DNA of 38,873 nt from Pseudomonadota bacterium (GCA_019352115.1 JABBNW010000013.1:1-38873); one strand, 5' to 3'; positions 30,530 through 38,377 are shown, numbered from the stretch's first letter. A program made the numbers and translations. The notes: a model not told the origin generated them from the sequence alone.

Positions 30530-31263
30530 CAGGGGCTCTCCTGCCGCGGTGGGGGCGGCGCGGTGGGGGATTCGAAGAATGCGGCGTGCGCGGCGGCGAT
30601 GCGCTCGACCGCGGCGAACACGGTGCGCAGGTGATGCTGCATCGCTGCGGCGGCGCCGGGGCCGTCATGTGCCGCGATACGATCGACGATGTCCTGGTGC
30701 TGGCGGAAGATCATCGCCAGCCAGTCGGCGTCTTCAAGCGACAGATGCCGTACCCGGTCGAGCTGCGCCTTCACCGAGGCGATGACCTGCCAGACCGTGG
30801 CATGGCCGGCGATCTCCAGGATGGCCTGATGCATCGCCTCGTCGAGTGCGAAGAACCCGCGCTGGTCGCCGGCCTCGAAGCGTTGCCGCTGCGCCGCGAC
30901 CTGGGCGTGCAGGGCGCCGAGCTGCGGTTCGGTCACCGCGTCGGCGGCATGGCGCACGGCCTGGCATTCCAGCGCCTCGCGGATGAACTGGCTGTCGGCG
31001 ACGGCGGCGAGGTTGATGGGCGCGACGAAACTGCCGATCTGCGGCACGACGCGGAGCAGCCCGTCGTTGATCAGGCGCTGGAAGACCTCGCGCACCGGGG
31101 TGCGGCTGATGCCGTACTGCTCGGCGAGCAGGTTTTCCGACAGCGCTTCGCCGGGGCGGATACGGCCCGTGAGGATGGCCTCGTGCAGGAGAGCGTACAG
31201 CCGGCCGGACTTGGCCCGGGCGGGCTCGAAGCGGTCGCTGGACGCCGCGGCGGTCGCCGGCAT
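30529..31263 (-). CDS. GntR-family (FadR subfamily) regulator of the uronate operon
   Basis: This 244-aa regulator starts at the ATG complementary to 31261-31263, because GGGAGGAACC precedes it. An upstream in-frame start at 31314 would lie inside the operator. The N-terminal winged helix reads LLHEAILTGRIRPGEALSEN, then GISRTPVREVFQRLINDGL. The C-terminal all-helical FCD domain has the metal-site acid/His pattern (FFALDEAMHQAILEIAGH, then H-Q-D-I-V-D, and H-H-L-R-T-V). It is the first gene of the operon and most likely represses it until a uronate intermediate binds. Confidence 0.92.
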   Translation of the reverse strand: MPATAAASSDRFEPARAKSGRLYALLHEAILTGRIRPGEALSENLLAEQYGISRTPVREVFQRLINDGLLRVVPQIGSFVAPINLAAVADSQFIREALECQAVRHAADAVTEPQLGALHAQVAAQRQRFEAGDQRGFFALDEAMHQAILEIAGHATVWQVIASVKAQLDRVRHLSLEDADWLAMIFRQHQDIVDRIAAHDGPGAAAAMQHHLRTVFAAVERIAAAHAAFFESPTAPPPPRQESP

Positions 31264-31288
31264 GGCTGGTTCCTCCCGTTGCCGCATA

Positions 31289-31308
31289 CTTGTACACATG
31301 TGTGCAAG
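31289..31308. promoter_or_regulatory. GntR/FadR-type operator of the uronate operon
   Basis: CTTGTACACATGTGTGCAAG is a 20-bp inverted repeat with a single mismatched pair. It lies 25 bp before the gntR ATG and has the TTGTxxACA-type half-site usual for FadR-subfamily regulators. Its position suggests autorepression of the whole gntR-uxuAB-ABC operon. Confidence 0.75.
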
Positions 31309-31435
31309 AGGCACAAGTCGTCGCGAGCGGACCCAGCAGTTCTAAACGCGAGCGGCTCGCACCTGCCGACTGAGTCAGATCCGCCGCACTTGGCATACGA
31401 CTGCGCCGCTGCCGCCGATCCCTTGCACAATTCCC

Positions 31436-31654
31436 TTGCGGCGGCGCCGGCTGGAGGAAGGCCAGGGCCGCTCCAACTGCCAGACCCTGTTCGCCATCAC
31501 CCGCATTCCCACCGACGCCACCATCCGCCGGATGCTGGACGGTGCCCCGCCGGAGGGGTTCGAAGGCCTGTTCCGCCAGGCCCTGGAGGTGGCCGGCCCG
31601 CTCGCCGCGTTCCGTCGCCTCGATGATCGGGTGCTGATCGCGCTCGACGGCAAC
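31436..31654 (+). pseudogene. Transposase fragment (DDE type, N-terminal part)
   Basis: The frame reads RRRLEEGQGRSNCQTLFAIT, then R-I-P-T-D-A-T-I-R-R-M-L-D-G and FRRLDDRVLIALDGN. This matches the N-terminal third of a DDE transposase family in which LxALDGTE follows this block. It stops at 31654, exactly where an IS21-type end (TGTCAACGCC) begins, so the later insertion or a deletion removed the rest. The sequence on its left to 31308 shows no gene. Confidence 0.65.
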
Positions 31655-31817
31655 TGTCAACGCCGGAGAGAAAACGCATCGGCGTGGCGGAGTAAAAATG
31701 CGTCAGAGACGGCGCCGGAAGGCCCCCGCGGGGACCTTCCGGTATTTCGGCGCGAGGGCGCGCCCGGCAAGGGTCGCTGAGGGGCTGTCGGTGCGAGGCG
31801 TGGAGTCTTTGGGACGG

Positions 31818-32129
31818 TCAGTCCCTGCCAAACCCTCGCGGTGGGTCGATGGCCTGAAGTTCGGCGAGGTCGAGATCGCAGATTGCCTGCAACGCATCAG
31901 CGATGACGCTGTCCTGCAGGTTCGTCGGCAGCGCCGCCAGCCAGGCGGCATACTTCGCCTGTAGATCCGTTAGTTCGGCGACGGCGTCGTACCAGCGCCG
32001 AGCGCGGCTGCGGCGATCGGTCGGGCGGCGCGTGCGAATGAGCGGGGTGCCAGTGACGCGCGCGGCGCGGTGACGGGCCCGGCGTTCGGCATAGGTCATC
32101 GGCCTCTCGCCGATCGATGTGCGGGGCAT
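31818..32129 (-). CDS. IS21-associated passenger protein, function unknown
   Basis: This 103-aa basic protein opens MPRTSIGERPMTYAERRARH and ends D-L-D-L-A-E-L-Q-A-I-D-P-P-R-G-F-G-R-D. The first half is rich in Arg, the second is helical (ELTDLQAKYAAWLAALPTNL). I recall near-identical small ORFs following istB in other alphaproteobacterial IS21 copies, so it is probably part of the element. No catalytic motif is visible. A nucleic-acid-binding helper role is possible but unsupported. Confidence 0.6.
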   Translation of the reverse strand: MPRTSIGERPMTYAERRARHRAARVTGTPLIRTRRPTDRRSRARRWYDAVAELTDLQAKYAAWLAALPTNLQDSVIADALQAICDLDLAELQAIDPPRGFGRD

Positions 32130-32185
32130 GGTTCCACTCCGAAGCGTGACGTCACGAAACCCAGAGCGCGCAGGGCGCTTTCGCA

Positions 32186-32450
32186 TCATCCCTCGGGTCG
32201 GTTGGCCGGTGTATCGGCTGCGCGCGCGTCGCGTTGACGCCGCTTGCTCTGCCTGAGCCGATAGCTGTCGCCGTTCATCTCCAGGATGTGGACGTGGTGG
32301 GTCAGCCGGTCGAGCAGCGCGCCGGTGAGCCGTTCGGAGGCGAACACGCCGGTCCATTCGTCGAACGGCAGGTTGCTGGTGACGATGGTGGAACCGCGCT
32401 CGTAACGCTGGCTGAACACCTCGAACAGCAGTTCAGCGCCGGTCGGGTTT
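32186..32450 (-). pseudogene. IstB C-terminal fragment (IS21 helper ATPase)
   Basis: The minus-strand frame reads PTGAELLFEVFSQRYERGST, then I-V-T-S-N-L-P-F-D-E-W, ALLDRLTHHVHILEMNGDSY and RLRQSKRR. That is the end of an IstB AAA+ ATPase, from the region after Walker B to the C-terminus. Walker A and B are missing upstream of about 32450, where the sequence changes to unrelated codons. The fragment cannot bind ATP. Confidence 0.8.
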
Positions 32451-32476
32451 GCGGATCGTGCGGCGTCCCTAAACGC

Positions 32477-33253
32477 TCAGCACGCCGTCAGCATCTCCTG
32501 GTTGCAGTCGAACAGCGTCGGATTGACCCCGCGACCGAGCAGGTCGAACATGCTGTCGCTGAAGGCGATCAACTGGTCGGAGGCGGCCACGGCATCGTGG
32601 ACCCGACCGGAAACCACGGCGTCCAGGATAGCGAGGTGGCACTCCAGGGTCCGCACCAGGCCTTCCTGCGGCGCCACCCAGGTATGATAGACATAGCCGA
32701 TGCGGCGGAACATCGTATGCAACGGTCGCAGCGTCTGTTCCAGGAAGGGTTCCCCCGACGCGGCGATCAGCAGTTGGTCGATACGCCGGTCCAGCCGGTT
32801 GAATTCGTCGATCGTCATGCGATCGGCCCGGTCGCGGAGCACGCCGGCGATGTGCAGGAACTGGTTGCGATGGGACGCGTCCGACCGCTCCGTCGCCAGC
32901 CGCGCCACGAAGCGCTCCATATCCCGGCGCAGCCTTAGCAGGGTGCGTTCGCGCGCCAGATCGATCGGCGCGACCTGGAGGCCGTGGCGCGGGCGGATCA
33001 CGAACAGCGTATCGGCGGACAGGCGGCTGACGGCCTGGTGGATCGGGGTGCGCCCGAGCCCGGTCAGGTCCTGCAGGTCCTGGATGGAGAGAAACCGCCC
33101 CGGTTGCAGGGCGCAGGTGACGATCATCTCCTCCAACCGTTCGTAAGCGAGTTCCGACAGGTTGGCGTGGCTGGCGTGCGGCGCCCGCTCGCGCGGTGCG
33201 GAACGTCCGGGCGGGGCGAGGCGGGGCGGGCCGGCTTTCGGCCGCAGTGTCAT
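32477..33253 (-). CDS. GntR-family regulator of the dehydratase-TRAP module
   Basis: This 258-aa protein has an N-terminal winged helix (ELAYERLEEMIVTCALQPGR, then L-T-G-L-G-R-T-P-I-H-Q-A-V-S-R-L) and a C-terminal FCD domain (RRDMERFVARLATERS, then DEFNRLDRRIDQLLIAASGE, and H-L-A-I-L-D-A-V). A proline/arginine-rich N-terminal tail of about 30 residues precedes the DNA-binding domain. It is divergent from the enolase-superfamily dehydratase across 177 bp holding a palindrome. It likely controls that operon in response to its sugar acid. Its 3' end is 26 bp from the IS21 remnant but looks complete. Confidence 0.88.
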   Translation of the reverse strand: MTLRPKAGPPRLAPPGRSAPRERAPHASHANLSELAYERLEEMIVTCALQPGRFLSIQDLQDLTGLGRTPIHQAVSRLSADTLFVIRPRHGLQVAPIDLARERTLLRLRRDMERFVARLATERSDASHRNQFLHIAGVLRDRADRMTIDEFNRLDRRIDQLLIAASGEPFLEQTLRPLHTMFRRIGYVYHTWVAPQEGLVRTLECHLAILDAVVSGRVHDAVAASDQLIAFSDSMFDLLGRGVNPTLFDCNQEMLTAC

Positions 33254-33331
33254 CGTGTTCCTGACAGGTGATCCGGGGCGGCTTTCTCAGGGCGACATCC
33301 TACCCGAAGGGGGTCTGGCGGGCAAGGCAAG

Positions 33332-33357
33332 GCATATTGTGATATTTCACGGTATGC
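33332..33357. promoter_or_regulatory. 26-bp palindrome, candidate GntR operator
   Basis: The half-sites are GCATATTGTGATA and TTTCACGGTATGC. They pair at 20 of 26 positions (GCATA with TATGC and GTGA with TCAC exactly). The site is in an AT-rich island of the divergent region, 78 bp from the regulator start and 73 bp from the dehydratase start. It differs clearly from the TTGTACAC-type site of the uronate operon, as expected for a different GntR protein. Confidence 0.65.
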
Positions 33358-33430
33358 GCTAATGAGCCCTCAATCGCCCGCCCGGGGACCGAACCGGGGG
33401 CCGGGCGCGCGATAATGAGGGGAACGTCCG

Positions 33431-34630
33431 ATGAGGATTCTCGCGATCGAGACGCTGCGGACCGTCGAGTTCGCCAACGTGATCTGGGTCCGCGTCTACA
33501 CCGATGCCGGCATCGTCGGCCTGGGCGAGACGTTCTACGGCGCCGGCGCGGTCGAATCGCATCTCCACGACACGCTCGCCGGGCGCCTGCTCGGACGCAA
33601 CCCGCTGCATATCGAGGCGATCCACCGCGACATGCTGAACCTGCCGATGGCGCAGTCGAGCACCGGGGTCGAGTACCGCGCCGCCTCGGCGGTCGACATC
33701 GCGCTATGGGACATCTTCGGCAAGGTCTGCGGACAACCCGTGCACCAGATGCTGGGCGGGCTCTGCAGGCCCCGCCAGCGCATCTACAACACCTGTGCCG
33801 GTTACGGCTATGTGCGCTCGACCAACATCAAGCCGGTCTCCACCTGGAACTTCTCCGAGGCGGCGGGTCCGTACGAGGACCTGAACGGTTTCATGACACG
33901 CGCGGACGCGGTGGCGGAGAGCCTGCTGGAATCGGGTATCTCGGCGATGAAGATCTGGCCGTTCGATCCGGCGGCGATGGAAAACGACGGCATGTCCATC
34001 ACGGCGGCGCAATTGAAGACGGCGCTGGAACCGTTCGAGAAGATCCGCCGGGCGGTGGGCGACAAGATGGAGATCATGGTCGAGTTCCACTCGCTATGGA
34101 ACCTTCCAATGGCGAAGAAACTGGCCCAGGCGCTGGAGCCCTACGATCCGACCTGGTTCGAGGACCCGATCCGGATGAACTCGCCCCAGGCGCTGGCGGA
34201 ATACGCCCGCTCCACCAAGGTCTGGGTCACCGCCAGCGAGACGCTCGGCAGCCGTTTCCCCTATAAGGACATGCTGGACCGCGACGCGATGCATGTCGTG
34301 ATGGCCGATCTCTGCTGGACCGGCGGCCTGACCGAGGGCCGCAAGATCGCCGCGATGGCCGACACCTACCATCGCCCCTTCGCCCCGCACGACTGCATCG
34401 GTCCGGTCGGCTTCGCCGCCGCCGTTCATGCCTCCTTCAGCCAGCCGAACACGCTGATCCAAGAGAGCGTGCGGGCATTCTACACCGGGTGGTACAAGGA
34501 ACTTGTCACCACTGTGCCGACCATCAAGGACGGCTACGTCTATCCGATGGAAGGCCCCGGCCTGGGTGTCGAACTGCTGCCCGCCGTGTTCGAGCGATCG
34601 GACCTGACCGTGCGGCGGTCCGAGGCCTGA
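33431..34630 (+). CDS. Mandelate racemase/muconate lactonizing enzyme family acid-sugar dehydratase
   Basis: This 399-aa enolase-superfamily enzyme has putative metal ligands at Glu218 (VEFHSLWN), Glu244 (WFEDPI) and Glu270 (TASETLGSR), spaced 26 and 26 residues. His220 lies two after the first ligand and His320 (APHDCIGPVG) fifty after the third. Galactonate and mannonate dehydratases of the superfamily share that His spacing. The usual KxK position reads Lys174-Ile-Trp176 (MKIWPFD), and the first ligand is Glu rather than Asp. It should dehydrate a sugar acid to a 2-keto-3-deoxy acid. The exact substrate is unknown. It is the first gene of a four-gene operon with an SDR and TRAP genes. Confidence 0.85.
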   Translation: MRILAIETLRTVEFANVIWVRVYTDAGIVGLGETFYGAGAVESHLHDTLAGRLLGRNPLHIEAIHRDMLNLPMAQSSTGVEYRAASAVDIALWDIFGKVCGQPVHQMLGGLCRPRQRIYNTCAGYGYVRSTNIKPVSTWNFSEAAGPYEDLNGFMTRADAVAESLLESGISAMKIWPFDPAAMENDGMSITAAQLKTALEPFEKIRRAVGDKMEIMVEFHSLWNLPMAKKLAQALEPYDPTWFEDPIRMNSPQALAEYARSTKVWVTASETLGSRFPYKDMLDRDAMHVVMADLCWTGGLTEGRKIAAMADTYHRPFAPHDCIGPVGFAAAVHASFSQPNTLIQESVRAFYTGWYKELVTTVPTIKDGYVYPMEGPGLGVELLPAVFERSDLTVRRSEA

Positions 34631-34635
34631 CGCGG

Positions 34636-35403
34636 ATGTCGAGGCATTTGTTCGATCTGACGGGCCGCACCGCCCTGGTCACCGGCTCCTCGCGTGGCCT
34701 GGGACAGGCGATGGCCGAGGGCTTGGCGGCAGCCGGCGCGGCGGTGGTGCTGAACGGCGTCGATGCGGCGCGCCTGGCCGATGCCGCGGCGGAGATGCGC
34801 GCTGGCGGCCATACGGTGCATGAGGCGCGATTCGACGTCACCGACGAGGCGGCGATCCTGGCCGCCTTCGCGACGTTGGACACGCGCGGCGTCGCGGTGG
34901 ACGTGCTGGTGAACAACGCCGGCATGCAACTGCGCCGGCCGATGGTGGAACTGGAGACGGCGGACTGGCGCCGCGTGATCGAGACCAACCTGACGAGCGC
35001 CTTCGTCATCGGTCGCGAGGCGGCGAAGCGGATGATCCCGCGCGGGTACGGCAAGATCATCAACATCGGCTCCCTGACCAGCGATGCCGCGCGGGCTACG
35101 GTCGCGCCGTACACGGTGGCGAAGGGCGGCATCAAGATGCTGACCAGGGCGATGACCGCGGAATGGGCCGCACACGGCATCCAGGCCAATGCGATCGGTC
35201 CCGGCTACATGCTGACCGACATGAACCAGGCGCTGGTGGACAATCCGACGTTCAATGCCTGGGTGCTCGCGCGCACGCCCTCCCGCCGCTGGGGCCGGCC
35301 GGAGGAACTGATCGGCACCGCCGTGTTCCTGGCCTCGGCGGCCTCCGACTACGTGAACGGCCAGATCATCTACGTCGATGGCGGGATGCTGGCGGTGTTG
35401 TGA
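34636..35403 (+). CDS. SDR-family dehydrogenase, gluconate 5-dehydrogenase-like
   Basis: This 255-aa classical short-chain dehydrogenase has the cofactor motif TGSSRGLGQA, N-N-A-G, catalytic Ser (INIGSLTSDA) and Tyr-x3-Lys (YTVAKGG), and the substrate loop A-I-G-P-G-Y-M-L-T-D-M. The opening LFDLTGRTALVTGSSRGLG and the middle M-Q-L-R-R-P-M-V-E-L resemble gluconate 5-dehydrogenases (Gno/IdnO). It starts 5 bp after the dehydratase stop, so it is co-translated. It probably oxidises or reduces the same sugar acid or its keto product. An Asn-Gly after the second strand (VVLNGVD) leaves the NAD/NADP preference open. Confidence 0.88.
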   Translation: MSRHLFDLTGRTALVTGSSRGLGQAMAEGLAAAGAAVVLNGVDAARLADAAAEMRAGGHTVHEARFDVTDEAAILAAFATLDTRGVAVDVLVNNAGMQLRRPMVELETADWRRVIETNLTSAFVIGREAAKRMIPRGYGKIINIGSLTSDAARATVAPYTVAKGGIKMLTRAMTAEWAAHGIQANAIGPGYMLTDMNQALVDNPTFNAWVLARTPSRRWGRPEELIGTAVFLASAASDYVNGQIIYVDGGMLAVL

Positions 35404-35461
35404 CACCGCCCGTCCCGTCGCGCCTTGCCACCGAACCACTTAACAAACGAGGAGACATCCG

Positions 35462-36472
35462 ATGACCGCCATCCGTCGCCGTACCCTACTCGCCGGCGCT
35501 CCCGCATTGCTCGCCGCTCCCGCGCTGATCGGGCGGGCGCGGGCCGCGACCGCGTTGAAGGTATCCACCTCCTTCTCCAACGATCCGAAATTCTCCACCG
35601 GCCGCATCTGGTACGACCTGTTCCTGCCGCGCCTGAAGGAAGCCACCAAGGGCGAGGTGGTGACGGAATTCTTCCCCGACAGCCAGCTGGGGCAGGAAGC
35701 GGATATCGTTACTCAGCTCAAGGCCGGAGTGGTCGATATGATGCTGGCCGGCACGTCGATCTGGAGCAATGTGGTTCCGGAATTCGGCGCGATGGACCTC
35801 GGCTATGTGTTCGACGACTACAACCACATGCTGCGCGCCAGCCGAACGCCGGCCGCGGCGGCGTTGCAGACGCTGCTCGTGCAGCGCGCGGGCGCGCATC
35901 TGCCGTCCTGGGGACGCAATCTTGGCGCACGCAATTTCCTAACCAAGTTCAAGTTCTCCGAACCCGCCCAGCTCGCCGGCCGCAAGATCCGCTCGCTGCC
36001 GAGCCCGTGGGTAACCGAGACAGTGAAGATGATGGGCGCGGCGGCCACGCCGCTGGCATTCGGCGAGGTCTATACCGCATTGCAGGCTGGCGTGATCGAC
36101 GGGCTGGAGCACGATGCGCCGACCATCCTATCGTCCAAGTTCTATGAAGCGGCAAAAATCTTCACCTTGACGCGGCACATCTATTCGCCGTTCGGGGCGT
36201 TCGTCAGTGACCGCACGTTGAAACGCCTCACGCCCGCCCAGGGGGCCGGCCTGCTGCAGGCGGTGCGCGAGGCGACGGCCGACCACTTCAAGCGCGCCGC
36301 GCAGGTCGAAGCGGCGGCGGTCAAGGAACTGCAAACCAAGGGCGTCACGGTGGAGACCTGCGATCGGGCCGCATTCCGCAAGCGCATGCCCCCGATGTGG
36401 GCCAGCTTCCTAAAGACCACCCCCAGCGCGAAGCCGATGCTGGACGCCATCCACCGGACCTTCAAGGCCTGA
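35462..36472 (+). CDS. TRAP transporter solute-binding protein (DctP family)
   Basis: This 336-aa periplasmic protein has a twin-arginine-like signal (RRRTLLAGAPALLAAPALIG, then R-A-R-A-A). Family features include a T-F-F-N-like sheet start, EFFPDSQLGQEADIVTQLKA, then G-V-V-D-M-M-L-A-G-T, and ALQAGVIDGLEHDAPTILSS. DctP proteins bind carboxylates and deliver them to DctQM. GAGGAGACATCC provides the ribosome site. It follows the SDR gene by 58 bp and precedes the fused membrane subunit by 4 bp. The ligand is probably the sugar acid processed by the upstream enzymes. Confidence 0.93.
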   Translation: MTAIRRRTLLAGAPALLAAPALIGRARAATALKVSTSFSNDPKFSTGRIWYDLFLPRLKEATKGEVVTEFFPDSQLGQEADIVTQLKAGVVDMMLAGTSIWSNVVPEFGAMDLGYVFDDYNHMLRASRTPAAAALQTLLVQRAGAHLPSWGRNLGARNFLTKFKFSEPAQLAGRKIRSLPSPWVTETVKMMGAAATPLAFGEVYTALQAGVIDGLEHDAPTILSSKFYEAAKIFTLTRHIYSPFGAFVSDRTLKRLTPAQGAGLLQAVREATADHFKRAAQVEAAAVKELQTKGVTVETCDRAAFRKRMPPMWASFLKTTPSAKPMLDAIHRTFKA

Positions 36473-36476
36473 GCCG

Positions 36477-38366
36477 ATGAACGAAGCCCTGTCCCCAGGG
36501 CCGCGCCCCCTACTTCGACCCGTGGCGGGGCCGGCGCTCTGGACACGCTCGGTCCACGCCCTTCTGGTCGTGGTCGAGAGCCTGGCGGCGATCCTTGTGA
36601 TCGCCGACCTTCTGGTGGTGATCGCCTCCGTCACGGTACGCTTCGTGTTCTCCGCGCCGTTCGTCTGGAGCGACGACGTCGCGCGGGCCCTGCTGCTCGC
36701 GGTGGTTTTCCTCGGCGCGGCGGCGGCGCTGGCGCGCGGCGAGAACGCGGGCGTGATGTTCTTCGTCGATCGCCTCCACCCGCATTGGCGTGCACGGGTG
36801 GACGCGGCGGCCGCCGTCCTCATCCTGCTGGTCGCCGTCTCATTGTGCTGGTACGGCTTGATATTGCTCATCAGCACCGCAGGACAGACGGTTGGGGCTG
36901 GCGTTCCGCAGGAGGCGTTCTTCGCGCCGATGTGCTTCGCCGCCGCCGCGATGACGGTCTTCGCGCTGGACTTGCTGCGCCGGCACCGCCTGGCCGATCT
37001 GCTGGCGGCAGGCGCCGGAATTGCCGTCGTCGCCCTGGCGTGGCTCGCCTGGTCCACCCTGGCGCCGAACACGCTCCCGGGGATGCCGGCAGTCATGGGC
37101 GTGGTGTTCGTCGTCTGTCTGGTGGCCGGCGTGCCGATCGCCTTCGTGCTGGCGTTGACGACGCTGGTCTTCGTCTGGGCCGGCGACGTCCTTCCGGGCG
37201 AGTTCTTCGCGCAGCAGACCGCCCGCGGCATCGACAATTTCGTCCTGCTGGCCGTGCCGTTCTTCATCCTGGTGGGCTACTTGATGGAAGCGAACGGCAT
37301 GTCCATTCGCATCATGGCCCTGCTTCAGCGCGGTGTCGGACGGCTGCGCGGCGGTCTGGATGTCGCCATGGTGCTCAGCATGGTGGTGTTCTCGGGCATC
37401 TCCGGTTCGAAGATGGCCGATGTCGCGGCCGTCGGCTCGGTGCTGGTTCCGGCGGCACGCAAGTCGGGGCAGAAACCGGGCGACGCGGTGGCGCTGCTGG
37501 CCGCCTCGGCGGTGATGGCGGAGACGATCCCGCCCTGCGTCAACTTGATTATCCTCGGCTTCGTGACCAACCTGTCGATCGGCGGGCTGTTCATGGCCGG
37601 ATTGCTGCCCTCCGCGATCATGGCCTTGGCGCTGATCGTGATGGTGGTGGTGCTGGGCAAGCACACCAAGGCGCGGGTGGTCGTCGGCGAGGAGAGCGCC
37701 AGCGTTACCGGCATGACCAGCGGCGGCATCGCGGCGTTCGGCCTGATCGCGATGATCTTCGGCGGGTTCCGGTCTGGTTTCGCCACCGCCACGGAGATTT
37801 CGGCGTTCGCCGTCGTCTATGCGCTGGTGGTCGGCGGCGTGCTGTTCCGGGAAATGACCTGGCGCGGGACTGCTGCCGTGATCCGCAACGCCACTGCGAA
37901 ATCCGGCATGGTGCTGTTCATCGTCGCCACCGCCCAGGCGCTGTCCTACGTGCTGACCCTGCAACAGATCCCGCATTTCATCGCCGAGGCGCTGGTCGCG
38001 GTCTCATCGGCCCATGGGCGCTGGGCGTTCCTGCTGCTCTCGATCGCGATCCTGATTGTGATGGGCTCGGTACTGGAGGGAGCGGCAGCGCTGATCATCT
38101 TCGGCCCGCTGCTGATGCCGGTCGCGCGGCAGATGGGCGTCGATCCGCTCAGCTACGGCATCATCCTGGTGATCGGCATGGGGATCGGCTTGTTCGCGCC
38201 GCCGTTGGGCGTGGGGCTGTATGGGTCCTGCCTGATCGGCGGCGTAACGCTGGAGGAGACCGTTTGGCCGATCCTGAAATATCTCGGACTCCTCCTTCTG
38301 TGCCTGCTGCTGATCGCCTTCGTGCCGCAGATCACGACGCTGTTGCCGCGCCTGTCCGGGTACTAA
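36477..38366 (+). CDS. TRAP transporter fused small and large permease subunits (DctQM)
   Basis: This 629-aa membrane protein joins DctQ (about residues 20-180, four helices, with FVFSAPFVWSDDVARALLL) to DctM (from about residue 195). DctM blocks include GVPIAFVLALTTLVFVWAGD, F-V-L-L-A-V-P-F-F-I-L-V-G, VFSGISGSKMADVAAVGSVL, ETIPPCVNLIILGFV and GIGLFAPPLGVGLYGSC. Fusion of the two subunits is known in some TRAP systems. With the adjacent DctP it makes a Na+- or proton-driven importer. The stop is almost abutted by the IS630-type element. Confidence 0.93.
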   Translation: MNEALSPGPRPLLRPVAGPALWTRSVHALLVVVESLAAILVIADLLVVIASVTVRFVFSAPFVWSDDVARALLLAVVFLGAAAALARGENAGVMFFVDRLHPHWRARVDAAAAVLILLVAVSLCWYGLILLISTAGQTVGAGVPQEAFFAPMCFAAAAMTVFALDLLRRHRLADLLAAGAGIAVVALAWLAWSTLAPNTLPGMPAVMGVVFVVCLVAGVPIAFVLALTTLVFVWAGDVLPGEFFAQQTARGIDNFVLLAVPFFILVGYLMEANGMSIRIMALLQRGVGRLRGGLDVAMVLSMVVFSGISGSKMADVAAVGSVLVPAARKSGQKPGDAVALLAASAVMAETIPPCVNLIILGFVTNLSIGGLFMAGLLPSAIMALALIVMVVVLGKHTKARVVVGEESASVTGMTSGGIAAFGLIAMIFGGFRSGFATATEISAFAVVYALVVGGVLFREMTWRGTAAVIRNATAKSGMVLFIVATAQALSYVLTLQQIPHFIAEALVAVSSAHGRWAFLLLSIAILIVMGSVLEGAAALIIFGPLLMPVARQMGVDPLSYGIILVIGMGIGLFAPPLGVGLYGSCLIGGVTLEETVWPILKYLGLLLLCLLLIAFVPQITTLLPRLSGY

Positions 38367-38377
38367 TACCAACCGCC

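Larger units (their letters stand above)
31655..32450 (-). mobile_element. IS21-family remnant with its terminal repeats
   Basis: The end starts TGTCAACGCC at 31655 and carries two 16-bp direct repeats, GGAGAGAAAACGCATC (31665-31680) and GGAGTAAAAATGCGTC (31689-31704), 24 bp apart. This arrangement is typical of IS21 ends. A 28-nt near-palindrome follows at 31715-31742 (CCGGAAGG, then CCTTCCGG). The interior has a passenger ORF and the C-terminal part of istB. istA, most of istB and the other end are missing, so it is immobile. Confidence 0.75.
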
